This document shows, one piece after another, positions 22,127 to 32,200 of a DNA stretch of 64,000 nucleotides. Both the position numbers and the translations under genes were made by a program. Source of the stretch: Nilaparvata lugens (lineage: Eukaryota > Arthropoda > Insecta > Hemiptera > Delphacidae); the NCBI RefSeq assembly GCF_014356525.2, contig NC_052516.1, positions 21,656,257 to 21,720,256 of the forward strand, written 5' to 3'. Numbering within the stretch: the stretch's first letter is position 1; each line of letters starts with the position of its first letter. The notes under the pieces were generated by a model that did not search any database, was not told where the DNA came from, and saw only the letters and a list, made by a program, of their open reading frames with translations.

Positions 22127-22240
22127 TCTTAGTACCCTTTTTAAAATTATTTAGTCACGACGTGTTTTGGCTAGGCCTATATGATACAATTATCAAGTTT
22201 CATAAATTTTCATTCAAAAGTAGCCTTAAATAAAAAAGAC
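22127..22240. repeat. dispersed repeat, family I
   Basis: AGTACCCTTTTTAAAATTAT, TTAGTCACGACGTGTTTTGG and ACAATTATCAAG correspond to phrases at 53600-53760 and, as a foldback, at 60853-61040 (TTTAGTCACAACATTTTTCG, GATGCCATTATC). Confidence 0.5.
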
Positions 22241-22302
22241 AAAACCTATATTTTTTTTTCAACTGCCTGTATATCAAACTAATATGTTACGTTTTCTTGC
22301 AG

Positions 22303-22350
22303 GTATGTCATGCTATTATCGGAGATTTTCCTCATACTTCAAGCTAGTTG
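22303..22350 (+). CDS. 48-nt exon-like cassette B (alternative micro-exon or recursive-splicing exon)
   Basis: Preceded by CAAACTAATATG and GTTTTCTTGCAG, followed by GTGAGT. It has exactly the same length and phase as cassette A at 8567-8614 and is 77% identical. The frame shared with A gives YVMLLSEIFLILQAS. Codon pairs with A include silent changes (TCT/TCG, ATC/ATT) and conservative ones (L/I, L/F, E/Q, S/A). A second frame is also open here but is closed in A. Mutually exclusive exons usually show this pattern; recursive-splicing exons are the alternative because GTATGT follows the acceptor. The parent gene is unknown. Confidence 0.38.
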
Positions 22351-22469
22351 GTGAGTCTCCCCTTATCAATTATTTAAAATCCAGTAGATAGAAATACTCT
22401 AGGAATGATAAAATATTATGAAATATGTAGATAAAAAGCGAAGATAAGTAGATAAGAACTCTTGGATAG

Positions 22470-22830
22470 TTTGGGTGCCCCCCTAACGGTCACACTCAAA
22501 TTGGTCTCAATTTTTTCCTGCATTTGCCAACAATGGTTAACGTAGCGTCTCGGTTAGTCCGTCGGGAATTAGAATTTTCTTGCTCTTTTGTTGCTGCTGG
22601 AACGCAATCGCCAAATGATTGGTCACACTTTCATGTACTGAGGCGTGAGGCCAAAGCACCTCTATTCAGAGCGCAGTTACTGTGTGAACGGCCATATTGG
22701 ATTACACGTAAATCAAACGCGTTGCGATATTGTGTCAGTGTGATTAGAACCGTAAGAGGCTTGCTGTCTCAAAATTCAGCTACGGTTTTACGTATTATCA
22801 CAGATCTAACGTTTTTAGTAGGCTAGTCTA
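22470..22830. other. CpG-richer anomalous segment, origin unknown
   Basis: Composition changes sharply to near-balanced base content with many CpG sites (AACGTAGCGTCTCGGTTAGT; AAATCAAACGCGTTGCG). A 97-codon frame (ATG at 22533, ending 22826) covers most of it, but the encoded Arg/Ser/Leu-rich chain matches no family I know. GTCACACT- and AGTGTGATTAG-like phrases recur in both orientations, so an old transposable element is as likely as a gene or a second promoter region. Confidence 0.35.
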
Positions 22831-22879
22831 TGGTATTATCCAATAATTAATTTTTATACAGGAACTACGTATATCCAAT

Positions 22880-23100
22880 TGGTAATAGTAATTCGTTTAT
22901 TTCACTGCATTTTTACAATTGGTAATACCAAAAAAACATACATTAAGCATAATGATTGAACATTACAATAATTGGTAACACAAATACATACCTTGAGTAT
23001 AATGATTGAACATAGATAATAATATAAAGCATGTAACAGAAAAAACCACAGTGCATCCCTCTTTAGGCTAAACCTGTGTTGAGGGATGTAATTAATTATC
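22880..23100 (-). repeat. retroelement 3'-end-like fragment with internal duplication
   Basis: The phrase GCATAATGATTGAACAT or its variant AGTATAATGATTGAACAT occurs twice about 53 bp apart. On the minus strand the segment reads ATTACATCCCTCAACACAGG, CCTAAAGAGGGATGCACTG, and then AT-rich tail sequence, as expected of a truncated LINE end. Class is inferred. Confidence 0.4.
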
Positions 23101-23319
23101 TAATTTTAATTTTTACGTTTGCCCAATATTCATAACATTAACTAATTAACAGGATTGGTTGGATTGTAAGATTGAGTTGTGGGGATAGTGCAGAACAAAA
23201 TGTTCTGTGACATAAAATTCATACATTTCACTAAATGTCATGGTTGTTCTTCTATGAATTTAAACTGAACAATATTATGCTATGGAAATTCGATATTTTG
23301 TACTCATCAAATATTTCCG

Positions 23320-23880
23320 AATTGAGTTGGTGTCGAGTTTAACACAATTCAACTCCATTGAATCGAATTTAAACTCAATTTTACTTAACTCTACCGAAAG
23401 TGGTCACATTTCAACTTCATCTGTACAAATTCAACTAAACTTCAACTCTATCTGCTGTAAATGATCAGAATTCTATTTCTGCTTCAATTTGATTCAATTC
23501 TAAATCCTTTCCAAATTCAACACAATCAAACTACATCTATTGAGATATTTAAACTCAATCCAACTCTACCCAAATTATTATATTTTATTTCAACCTCATC
23601 TGCTCAGATATTATTATTATTTTATCTGATCAAATTTAACACGATTCTACTCCATTTGCTCAAATGCAATTATTCTATTCTGAATCCAACACAAATCAAT
23701 TTGAATTAGAAAAAAATCAAACTCCATCTGCTCAATGTATCACAATTCATATGCTGAAATTCAACTCAATTCCCAACTCCTCCTGAGAATCAAGACAATT
23801 CAACTGCATCTGCCCTAATTTAACGCCATTCTAGCTCCATCTGCTCAAATTTAACCCCACCAAACCATCCATCTTGTCAG
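23320..23880. repeat. degenerate CAACTC-type minisatellite upstream of the promoter
   Basis: Roughly 25-30-bp units recur, built from AATTCAACTCCATCTGCTC-like sequence (AACTTCATCTG, AACTACATCTATTG, AACCTCATCTGCTC, AACTGCATCTGCC, AGCTCCATCTGCTC). About 15-20 diverged units can be followed. The array ends about 50 bp before the CpG-rich promoter patch. The short frames here are repeat-derived. Confidence 0.65.
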
Positions 23881-24080
23881 CGTTGTCTCTTATCTCTCGG
23901 CCATTTAAACATGCACCAGCATGCAGGGAAATTTGTGTGGCGCGAGGGAAATATGGCGCCGCGCAGAGGGAAATTCCGCGTGTGTGACGTGTCGGTGGGT
24001 CGGCGCTCGGAATCGAAGAGTCAGTCGAGGTTTGACGGTGGTCGCGAAAGCATGTGGCTTACATCTCACAATTCGTGGCG

Positions 24081-24118
24081 TATATATCGGATGTTGGTGA
24101 TTTTTTGCGGCGTCAGTC
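24081..24118 (+). promoter_or_regulatory. core promoter: TATA box plus TCAGTC initiator
   Basis: TATATAT at 24081-24087 sits in a GC context (GGCG before, CGG after). TCAGTC at 24113-24118 matches the arthropod initiator consensus TCAGT, placing the predicted start at A24115, with TATA about 30-34 bp upstream. The surrounding 23930-24160 is the clearest CpG-rich patch in the window. Another TCAGTC at 24021 lacks a TATA box but could be an additional start. I could not find a good downstream promoter element at +28. It points at the coding exon 1.7 kb downstream on the same strand. Confidence 0.6.
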
Positions 24119-25552
24119 GACCGCTGAATTTTGGATCGTGTGAAACTGTGACGGATTGACCCCGTGCGAGGGGCGATTCCAACCTGTGAGGCCTAAAAAG
24201 TTGCTAGCAAGCTTGAAGAGTTGCTGCAAAGTGTAGTGACTTGCTCCTTTGTGAAATTGTGTCTCCAAAGTGTTTTAGTTTCCGCAAAAATATATCAACT
24301 TTTGCAACAATATATTTGTACAGGGATTATCCTAGATTAGAGAGGAGTTGTATCGAGAGTTGTTTGACCCCAGATTTTTATAATACAAAAATAATTGGAT
24401 ATTCCAAGGGAAAGAACATGATTTTATGAGTGTGAAAGTTTTGTTGCACAATCTGTTGTTTTGGGGTGCATTTGAAGAAGAAATTTATACAAATTCATGA
24501 AAAATTTGTGTTTCATGTTATGAATTGTAATAGATGAGTGTTTTTCAAACATATTGTCATCAAAAGTGTTGATTATATCAATCGATAGTTTTCCATTCTG
24601 ATAAGAGGCTGAAGTGGGAGTACTTGATGGTTTCCTGATGCGTTAAAAACAGAAAACTTTCGCAAATTTTGCATAACTTAGCGCGTTCACGTCGTCGTGT
24701 GTCTTTTGGGAGGCCTTAAAAATAACAAAAATAATTTTCCAAACTGGATTTAAGTCAAAATAAGTTTACCGGATTAAAACAGGAAGTATTGGAATATCTT
24801 TGGAACAAAATCGTGGACCATACTGAGAATATTTTCTGATTTGAAAACTATCAGACGTGTGTAGTGCCTTTCTACAACTGAAACCAAAATATCTTGACAG
24901 GAATTCGAATAAATTTGAAGGGATCAGAACTGTATTTAACTCAAAAACAATTCATTGTCGTGAAATTCTATCAACATTCTAAATAATATCTATTTATTGT
25001 AACTAAGAGACTTGAGTAGTTTTACTCTTGAACAAACTGTACGAAAATCTTAATTGATGCTAACTAACATCGATCTTCCAAATCTTGTGATAAAATTATA
25101 GTCGTATTCGTCATATCTGAACTTAGTCGTAGAGAAAGTTAATTATTACCAAAAGAGAAGAAAATTATCGCTGAGAGTGCATTATACAGAGGATCATATC
25201 GTTCGAATTTGAAAAGAACTTACGAATATTCCTAAATAAAGACAATATAGAACAGCTTCTACCAAAGATATATATTATTAGAATTATTACGTGCTTCGAA
25301 AAGCTAGATCTTCATAGATTCCCTTTTCATACTTATAAAATACGCTGTGATTAATATTATTAATTGGTTCTAAGTTACTATACTTTGTTAAAGCGTTTGA
25401 TAGTATTACACAAATATTTTTATTTATTTACGTTGTTGGAATTTGTTTTCATTCTATCGAGAGAGAATTTTTCATATTATACAAAGCAGTCTATATATTT
25501 GTTGTTTGATATTGGAGAAATTTATAGATGCGTTTGATGGGAGGAGACTGTT
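24115..25552 (+). other. putative 5' leader of the downstream gene
   Basis: AT-rich transcribed-leader candidate between the predicted start and the 50-codon ORF. It holds many short ATG frames, which argues that part is spliced out. A possible donor is CCTGTGAGG at about 24183, with a possible acceptor TTTATAG before 25528. Neither is strong. No protein domain is seen in it. Confidence 0.4.
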
Positions 25553-25705
25553 ATGTTCGAGTTCAACTTGTCTGACAAACTCTATTGTATCTGGCATCGT
25601 GCTATCGGACTAGCCGAGTTCCTGTATCCCTGTTTCGAGCCGGATAACAGTGACGAATTCCTACTGAAACATTTGAAGGATATCCCAGTGGAAAGATTGG
25701 TGTAA
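25553..25705 (+). CDS. 50-codon upstream ORF with coding character
   Basis: Starts MFEFNLSDKLYCIWHR and ends HLKDIPVERLV, stop TAA. A TGA lies in frame 18 nt before the ATG, so the start is fixed unless an intron intervenes; the -3 base is G. Third codon positions are much richer in G/C than the AT-rich surroundings, and the composition (W, H, C, acidic and basic residues mixed) is that of a real protein and not of low-complexity DNA. After the TAA the same frame stays open for 13 more codons (QWLMFHKALTLVQ) before TAA at 25745. It lies 112 nt upstream of the main start in a different frame. It could be a translated small protein on a dicistronic mRNA, a peptide uORF controlling the main frame, or an exon fragment. 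No homologue is recognised. Confidence 0.5.
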   Translation: MFEFNLSDKLYCIWHRAIGLAEFLYPCFEPDNSDEFLLKHLKDIPVERLV

Positions 25706-25817
25706 CAGTGGCTGATGTTCCACAAGGCTCTAACTTTGGTGCAGTAATTTTTCTGTGATATAATTTTCTAGTGTGCGCTAAGTGATTTGATTAGTTAGAT
25801 TTAATTTTGGAAATAAA

Positions 25818-26003
25818 ATGGTAGTTCTTGAGAACTTGGATGAGCTGAGCAGGGCACAGGAGCCCCCCGTCGCTGCGGCCCCCCAAACCATAATTCCCCA
25901 GCTGCCCGGACACCGATCCACCATGAAACTGCTTCCGAAGAGGTTCATCAACATTCACCAATGGCTGAGTCCGTTGAGTGCCAAGAACCTCAAAGAAAGT
26001 GTG
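25818..26003 (+). CDS. first coding exon of an unidentified gene (62 codons)
   Basis: Begins MVVLENLDELSRAQEPP. The ATG has A at -3 and G at +4, and an in-frame TGA lies 30 nt upstream. Residues 15-32 are Pro/Ala-rich (PPVAAAP, PQLPG) and look disordered. Residues 36-62 (MKLLPKRF, NIHQWLSPLSAK, NLKESV) are basic and amphipathic. The exon is markedly GC-richer than the flanks and ends at GTG|GTGAGT, phase 0; beyond it the frame stays open but turns AT-rich and repetitive of intron type, so the donor is preferred. The family is not recognised. A cytosolic N-terminus is plausible, as there is no signal peptide. The remaining exons must lie to the right, mostly or wholly outside this window. Confidence 0.65.
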
Positions 26004-27812
26004 GTGAGTTATTTACACTTACTTCTCTTTGAAAATTGTTCACTATTACTCTTGAATTTCCCAAAAATTGATGTGTTACACTTTTCCTCCCAAAACTGGT
26101 TATTATTACAGGAACTTTTCCCAAAAATAGTATATAAAACAGCTTCCCAAGTTTGTACATCAGATTGTACATCCAAGTCGCTCAAAGCCTATTACCTGTA
26201 TTTCCCGTTTTTGAATTTGAATAAACCAGACTGACTCCTAGGGATTTTCTCTTGTAGGTTGTAGTGTAGTAGTATTTCCGGAATTGGAGTTCCATGTTTT
26301 ATGTTTGCGTATTATCTATCACGAGTATCAGTCGTTGAGAAATGTTTCGATTTTGAAAAAAAACCAATGTATGAAAAACCAGAATCCTTTAAGATTACGA
26401 AGTTTCAGTTTTCCTGGTGAAAAAACCTATTTCATGCCTGTAATTTCCTATCTGTTTAGATAAAGAAATAGTTGTTTTGCTTTTCCATAAATAAATTCAT
26501 GAGTTTCATTAGTACTTTGTAAATAAACAGATTTTTATCAGAAAGGAAAGGAAAATAAGAATGTTGGAAAAACTTGAGATATTTCAGTTGAATATTGTCA
26601 GTCATAGTTTTTTTATCAGAAGTGGGGAATTAGAGAGTGATTGTAGAAATACATATTACTCAATTTCAGATTCAATTTTTTGTATAGTTTAATGAAATTG
26701 AATAGGCCTACCATTTCATTATTGCTATGTTTATTACATGCAATGGAATGGACTTCATGTGAACATTTTCGAAATGAGAAGCATAACTATAAAAATCCGA
26801 TGAATCCCACATTCCAGTCTTGAGGTTTCCAAAAAATTGTGTCAAATCTTAGATTGAAAATGATAACCGAAGGGAGATTTTGAGAGCAATGAAATAAACA
26901 TTAGAAAAATTCAACAATATTCAAAAAATATGAGGTGATGATTACTTCTAAAAGAGCCTGAAGGGCTTCAGAATCAATTTCTACAGTAGAAGGACTCATT
27001 CTCATAAGTTCGGCAGTAGCAGTATTTCAAGCTTGGAACTTGGAACCACCAACAATATTAAGGAATTCCAATGCATTTGTGTGAATGATGCTGTATGTAG
27101 GTAACAAAGGGATTTGAATTGTGTGTTATGGGGTGAAACTACCTCCATTTGCATATTATGTTGCGTACACACGTCCGCTTTTGGTGAAATGTGGCATGAA
27201 CCCAAAGGATTCCATATTAGGTTTGATATTTGCCATTCCCTTTATGGTTTAGCCCTATATAGTCGCCACATTTTGGAAATAAATGAACCGTATAGTTATT
27301 TGGACTCCACTAGAGAAACATTAATATGTCCGAACACGTTCATAAAGGTATGGTATTGTCTTTATGTATGTATCAACATTTCGACGACATTCACGTATTA
27401 AGATACTAATGTATGTTCAACTGAATTATCTAGGCTCTATTTTTATAGTAAATGCTCTAGGTGTTTCAGGTATTCAGGTGTTTCAGTGGTGCTTTATAAA
27501 ATATCAAGTATTCTTGTGTTGTATGTTCGGTAACAAAAACAATCTAGAGTATATAAAATACTCTCCTCTTTTTGAAAGCATCTTGTTAGCTAATCTGTCA
27601 TACTCATATAGTACAGTATTCTTTATCCCTGATAAATAAGTTTATTTTATAGTGAGTACAATTGTGAGATTTCTCAATAGACTGTCATCATCATAATCTG
27701 ATAAAAATATTAAATTTTGGTTGGAAGTTACCTACTATTTCTTATTATCTTTTACTTAGTTTGTTAAAATTCACTGTCGAAATCTTGTAGGTAGTGTTGG
27801 AAAGGATCTAAA
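26004..27812 (+). other. start of a long putative first intron
   Basis: Begins with a consensus GTGAGT donor. The sequence is AT-rich and unique-looking; frames of 60-95 codons have no coding bias. No acceptor followed by coding sequence was found. The intron may run past the right end of the window. Confidence 0.5.
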
Positions 27813-28206
27813 ATCTGAAATGGATATGCAATAATCAATGCTTCAAGCTCAACTGAAATCCAACAATCATTGCCACAATGAAAATTCAACATTCACAATG
27901 AAATTCATTTTTCTCAACCTAAAACTGAAAATTAGTTTATCTAAAATGGAAGAGAAATTCTTCCATTTCAGATCTTTCCTCTTGCATTTTAGATCAACTA
28001 TTTTCTGTTTTAGATTGAGAAAAAAATGTTTGAACTTCTCTCAGATTGAAGGGACTTGAAATGTTGTCAATAATCCACTTTATTTAAATAGAAATTAACA
28101 TTTTACAGAGAATTAACATTCGCTCAGATTGTTGAATTTCATTGTGGCAATGATTGTTTGGATTTCAGTTGAGCTTGAAGCATTGCATATTTCATATCCT
28201 TGATCT
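27813..28206. repeat. nested long hairpin (inverted repeat)
   Basis: Outer arms of about 80-90 bp (27813-27900 and 28120-28206) share CAATGCTTCAAGCTCAACTG and AATCATTGCCACAATGAAA with their complements. Inside lies a second inverted pair: TCTCAACCTAAAACTGAAAA (27914-27933) against TTTTCTGTTTTAGATTGAGA (28001-28020), then AAATGGAAGAGAAATTCTTCCATTT at the centre in palindromic form. A transcript from the host intron would fold into a long hairpin RNA. It may equally be a foldback transposon without siblings here. Confidence 0.7.
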
Positions 28207-30427
28207 ACAGGTAGGGTATACAGTCTACATGTGATTCTATATGACTTTGCCAATGAAAGCTATGTTCGTATGATGATGTACCGTTGTAGGAACACGTAAT
28301 CAAACTGGAATTCATTAGATTCCATCTTCACCGTGTGTTCATTAGCTTAGACCAGAGATAGAGAATGTAATAATTATATTCTACCATAATCCAATAGAAC
28401 GAATATTCAAATTTTATTCATAAAGAAGGTAAATACTTATTAATTAATAAAGTACGTTTATTTCCGTGATCTCCGATTCTACTGAAATTTATTACACTCA
28501 TTTGTTTAGACTGGTTCATTCATCGTGAACTGAATCTAAAATATTGTTGATTCTGAATTCAACGTGAAGAAGAAGAATGAAGAATGTTCAGTCACTTGCT
28601 AAACAAATAATAAAACAAACAGATAAACTGATTTTCAATTTGAGACGTTCGTATTGAATGAAAGTCGGAACGTGGGAACAATGTATTGAATATTTGTTTC
28701 GCAATAAACCAGTCGACAGCGGCTGTTGTCTTTGATTCCTTCCACTTTTTTGATTGGATCAGATTACTTCCTTGTTGCATTGCCATTGACAACAACTTTG
28801 TCGGTAGAATAAAATGCCAGATCAAGTTATATTCACAGTGTTGCCAGATCGAATAAAAATGATTTACACAGTGTTGTCAGATCTCAGATGTCGCTTATCC
28901 GTCCAGAAATCTGATCTGATTGAGATCAATTTCATGTTGCAGCCTTGCCAATCTAGAATTTGCTGACAATTGTCTATAGTGGTTTCATATTCAACTCGTT
29001 GTTTTTTAATTGCTAAAATCTTGAAAGCCTGACTATAGTTTGAATTTCCAGTATGAAAAAGTAATTTTCTGTTATGAAGAGATGTACTTATAACTTCCAA
29101 GTTGTAAACAATACATGAAAAAAAATATTGCAATGTTGAATATACTGTAGTTAGTTATCTCAACATTCGGTAGGGTTGCAGTAAACCTCCGCACCTATAG
29201 CTTGAAGAAAATACCATTGCATTATTCGTCTCTGGATATATTAAGATTCCCAGCAAGCCATTCAAGTAAACTTCATCTTATAACTAAACTTCCATCATGT
29301 CCTATAAGTAACATCAATGCTTCGACATTCTATCAATATGATATTCATTCTAAATATCTTGAAAATATGTATTTCTTTTTCATTCACATATGAAAACAAC
29401 CTGAATACTATACTGAAATGTATCACATAGAACTTCTAAAAATATGCGAAACACGGGTAAATTCTGAGCTTGGATATTGGTGTTTCGATATTGACACATT
29501 CTTGGTACAATGAATTCTTGGTAGATACATTTTTGATGTTTGTGAGAGGTATTGGTGATATCCCGACATACCAGTAGGAGTTATTCTGATTTAGCAGAAG
29601 ATATTCTCATGTAGCAGAAGATATTGTGATATTCGGTAAGTCACCTCTATTTGAGTCACAACAAAGCGGCTGCCTGTTATATTGGATCTTGAGATATTTT
29701 CATATTGCTTCTTCCGAACTTTCTAAGATGATACGGAACTTCCCTGAGAGATGATACCCTGAATTCCAGATTTATTGACGATACATAGTGAGGTTCACTT
29801 CCTACTGGCATCGTCATCATCATATTGGTAAAATGGGAAGCATTATTGTCACATGCCGGCAGTTGAGGAGAATATTCCAATACTTGAAGTGTATCTTATG
29901 GATCAGGATCAGGGAATATTATATTGGTGTAGTTGGCTCCTGACTGTTTTCGCCAACATTTTGTCCCAGTTTTTGTGAGAGTATCAGTTCGGATGCTGTG
30001 CTTCGTCACCCATTCTCAATTTGTATTGTCTTTTTCAATATCGAGTGTATCAACTTGTGTTATTGAGAGAGGAATCTGTTGCATTGTGGTTTATCCATCT
30101 TTGTTTCTCGATGCTTATTTCGATGCGATTTCGTTTCCTATCTTCAATTTGTCAGACTTTTCCATATATTTCCTCTACTGAATTCAGATATTCTATGAGT
30201 TACTTGTGATTCTGCTGTTTTACTATGTAATTGGCGATTATCTTAGATGGTTCTCAGTTATTGGTTTTGTAGAACTGTGATTTGTTTAGGAGCTCCCTGT
30301 AAGTTATATAAAATAAAATTGAAGCTTTTTCGTGATTCTTCATGGATGATCCGAATAGAACAATCATGCAGGTAGTCTTTCTTTCTTAATGTTTATATGT
30401 TTATCAATATACTTAAATTAGGGGAAA
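28207..30427. other. AT-rich non-coding (putative intron) DNA
   Basis: Contains GTTGCCAGATC/GTTGTCAGATC phrases at 28840-28890 as a short tandem pair and a diverged family E unit at 29788-29866 (GTGAGGTTCACTTCC, then AAATGGGAAGCATTATTG). Frames present have no recognisable product. Confidence 0.5.
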
Positions 30428-30532
30428 AGGCACACATCAGCAGATAGACGTCCGTGTGCCTCCGTATGTCTGCTCACATCTCCGTTGAGACATTTGATTT
30501 TTTATCAGTCTGTCTGATGTGTGCGTTCGCCT
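30428..30532. repeat. imperfect inverted repeat
   Basis: Left AGGCACACATCAGCAGATAG is complementary, with a few gaps, to right CTGTCTGATGTGTGCGTTCG followed by CCT. It could be a small MITE; no second copy is seen in the window. Confidence 0.45.
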
Positions 30533-30852
30533 TTATAAATATGTTTATTCATCAATGTCTATGTTTATCTATATTTATAATGTTTAACAAGCTAACAAAT
30601 CCATCAATATCGTTTTCTTTTCGTTATTCTATCATACTACTATAATATTTAAACTTCAGATACTGTTTTTTTCGTGTGATATTGTGATAATTTATCCATG
30701 AATACCAGAATAGTGTCTAAAAATATCAGGAATTTATTAAAAAGTTACAAACATGCTTCAACAACTATCTTCAGTGTGCATTTTTTTATAATATTTTACT
30801 TTTCGAGTCAAATTGTTTGTTTCATTCTGATTCAGCTATTTCATTCTAATTG

Positions 30853-31172
30853 TCAGTTGAGCTTTAGTGTTTACAAGTTTGTGTTTCTTGAATGGTTCCA
30901 AATTTTCTTAAATAACTCGATATTATTCGTTACAAGTGGCAATTGAGTGGAATATTTCTAATTAATTTTATTAATTCAAGCCATCTAAATTCAAAATTTA
31001 AAGTTTTAATGTTTATTTTGGACTAAAATTTTATAAATTTGTACACGTGAAATTCTAACCCTATCTTGGACTTTGTCACATATAAATTTGGAAGAAAAAT
31101 AACACAAGGACTACCTTATTATTTCAATGTTATTACATTAGTGTCATTTGCATTGTAAATAAATAAATAATT
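30853..31172 (+). repeat. dispersed retroelement-like repeat, family D
   Basis: About 320 bp that match 52879-53210 along their full length. Landmarks are AGTTGAGCTTTAGTGTTTAC, TTATTCGTTACAAGTGG, GTACACGTGAAATTCTAACC and GTCATTTGCATTGTAAATAA. Both copies end in an (AAAT)n tail, as expected of retroposition. No ORF. Confidence 0.7.
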
Positions 31173-31217
31173 ATGGATTCGTATATTCAGATTGATGATT
31201 TAGTGTATAAATTGAAA

Positions 31218-31360
31218 TGGACATAACCTACATAATATTTGGACAATTTTTAAGACAAAATTAGGATATTGAAGAAGTTTTGGGCAAAAGCATGTTTTTT
31301 CTTTTCCGACTACTCTATTGTTTACTCAAACCAATAAATAGGCCTAAATAAATCAAATTT
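31218..31360 (+). repeat. family C retroelement-tail-like repeat
   Basis: ATGGACATAACCTACATAAT, GAAGAAGTTTTGGGCAAAAG, then ACTCAAACCAATAAATAGG. It is the forward counterpart of the copies at 11050-11171 and 54615-54715, and lies just downstream of the family D copy. Confidence 0.55.
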
Positions 31361-31589
31361 TTGAGTTGGAATTCGGTATTGGATAAAAGATAGATCTTGA
31401 AATATTACAATATTCAAATATCTGTACAATATTTACATTCTAAATACTCCTTTTTCAATAGACTACTTAGAACGGGAGTTTAGGACCTTTAACTTACTGG
31501 CGGTGTCCCCGAGGTCCCCCCTTCTATTTGATAACTGGTTTCTGTCAGGTCCCGTTATAACCAGTCCATAGGATCATTAACCTGTGCTC

Positions 31590-32200
31590 GCTTTGGATTG
31601 TTCGCTCTTCTTTCTTCTTCACCCTCTCTTTCTTTTCCTCTCTCGTACTCTAGTGTAATTTCTCGTACTCTCCGTGAAGCGCACGACTTCTATTATCCTT
31701 CGTTTTCCTTTTTTCCCCCCACCATTCTGTTACTATCATTCATCCGCAAGTTTTCTTCGTTTCAACTTGGGTCTAGGTACTTGTTTCTGAAACTCTCTTA
31801 TTATTTTCGTTTCCTCTATAATTTCTGTCCCCTTTCTGTTGTCTACAAACTTCATCGTGTTTTGACCCATTCTTTACCTCCCATTCTACCAATTCTTTAC
31901 TCTAGCTCTCTTATTTTTCCTTGTGTTTACTGTTCTCACTATCTCGTTTCACCTTATCCTTTATATTTTTCATCTTCCTCCCCTTTTCCATATTTATAAT
32001 ATTCTCTTTCCTTCTTGCTCTTCATATTAATTGCTAGCAGTTCTTGAATCCTCATAAATTTTTCTCATTCTGTTCTCTTTCTTGCTTCCTCCTCTCTTCA
32101 ACTTCCTTCAGTCAATCGTAAATTTTCTTCTTTATGTCTCATTTTCTTCCCGTTTGTCACTCTTTTCCTTATCTTTTTGCTTTTCTGAGACTTCACAGGA
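31590..32200. repeat. pyrimidine-rich tract
   Basis: The + strand is C/T-rich with CTCTCTTTC-type phrases but few perfect repeats. A 133-codon Ser/Leu/Tyr-rich frame (31598-31999) is compositional. No gene is called. Confidence 0.55.

Noticed and set aside
23911..24159. 82-codon frame across the CpG-rich patch
   Set aside because: It starts upstream of and overlaps the TATA box and initiator, so most would not be transcribed. The openness is explained by the GC-rich composition. Kept as promoter.
26004..26234. Extension of the first exon's frame to 138 codons
   Set aside because: After the GTGAGT donor the composition changes to AT-rich intron type, and the residues become Leu/Ser/Phe-rich without protein character.
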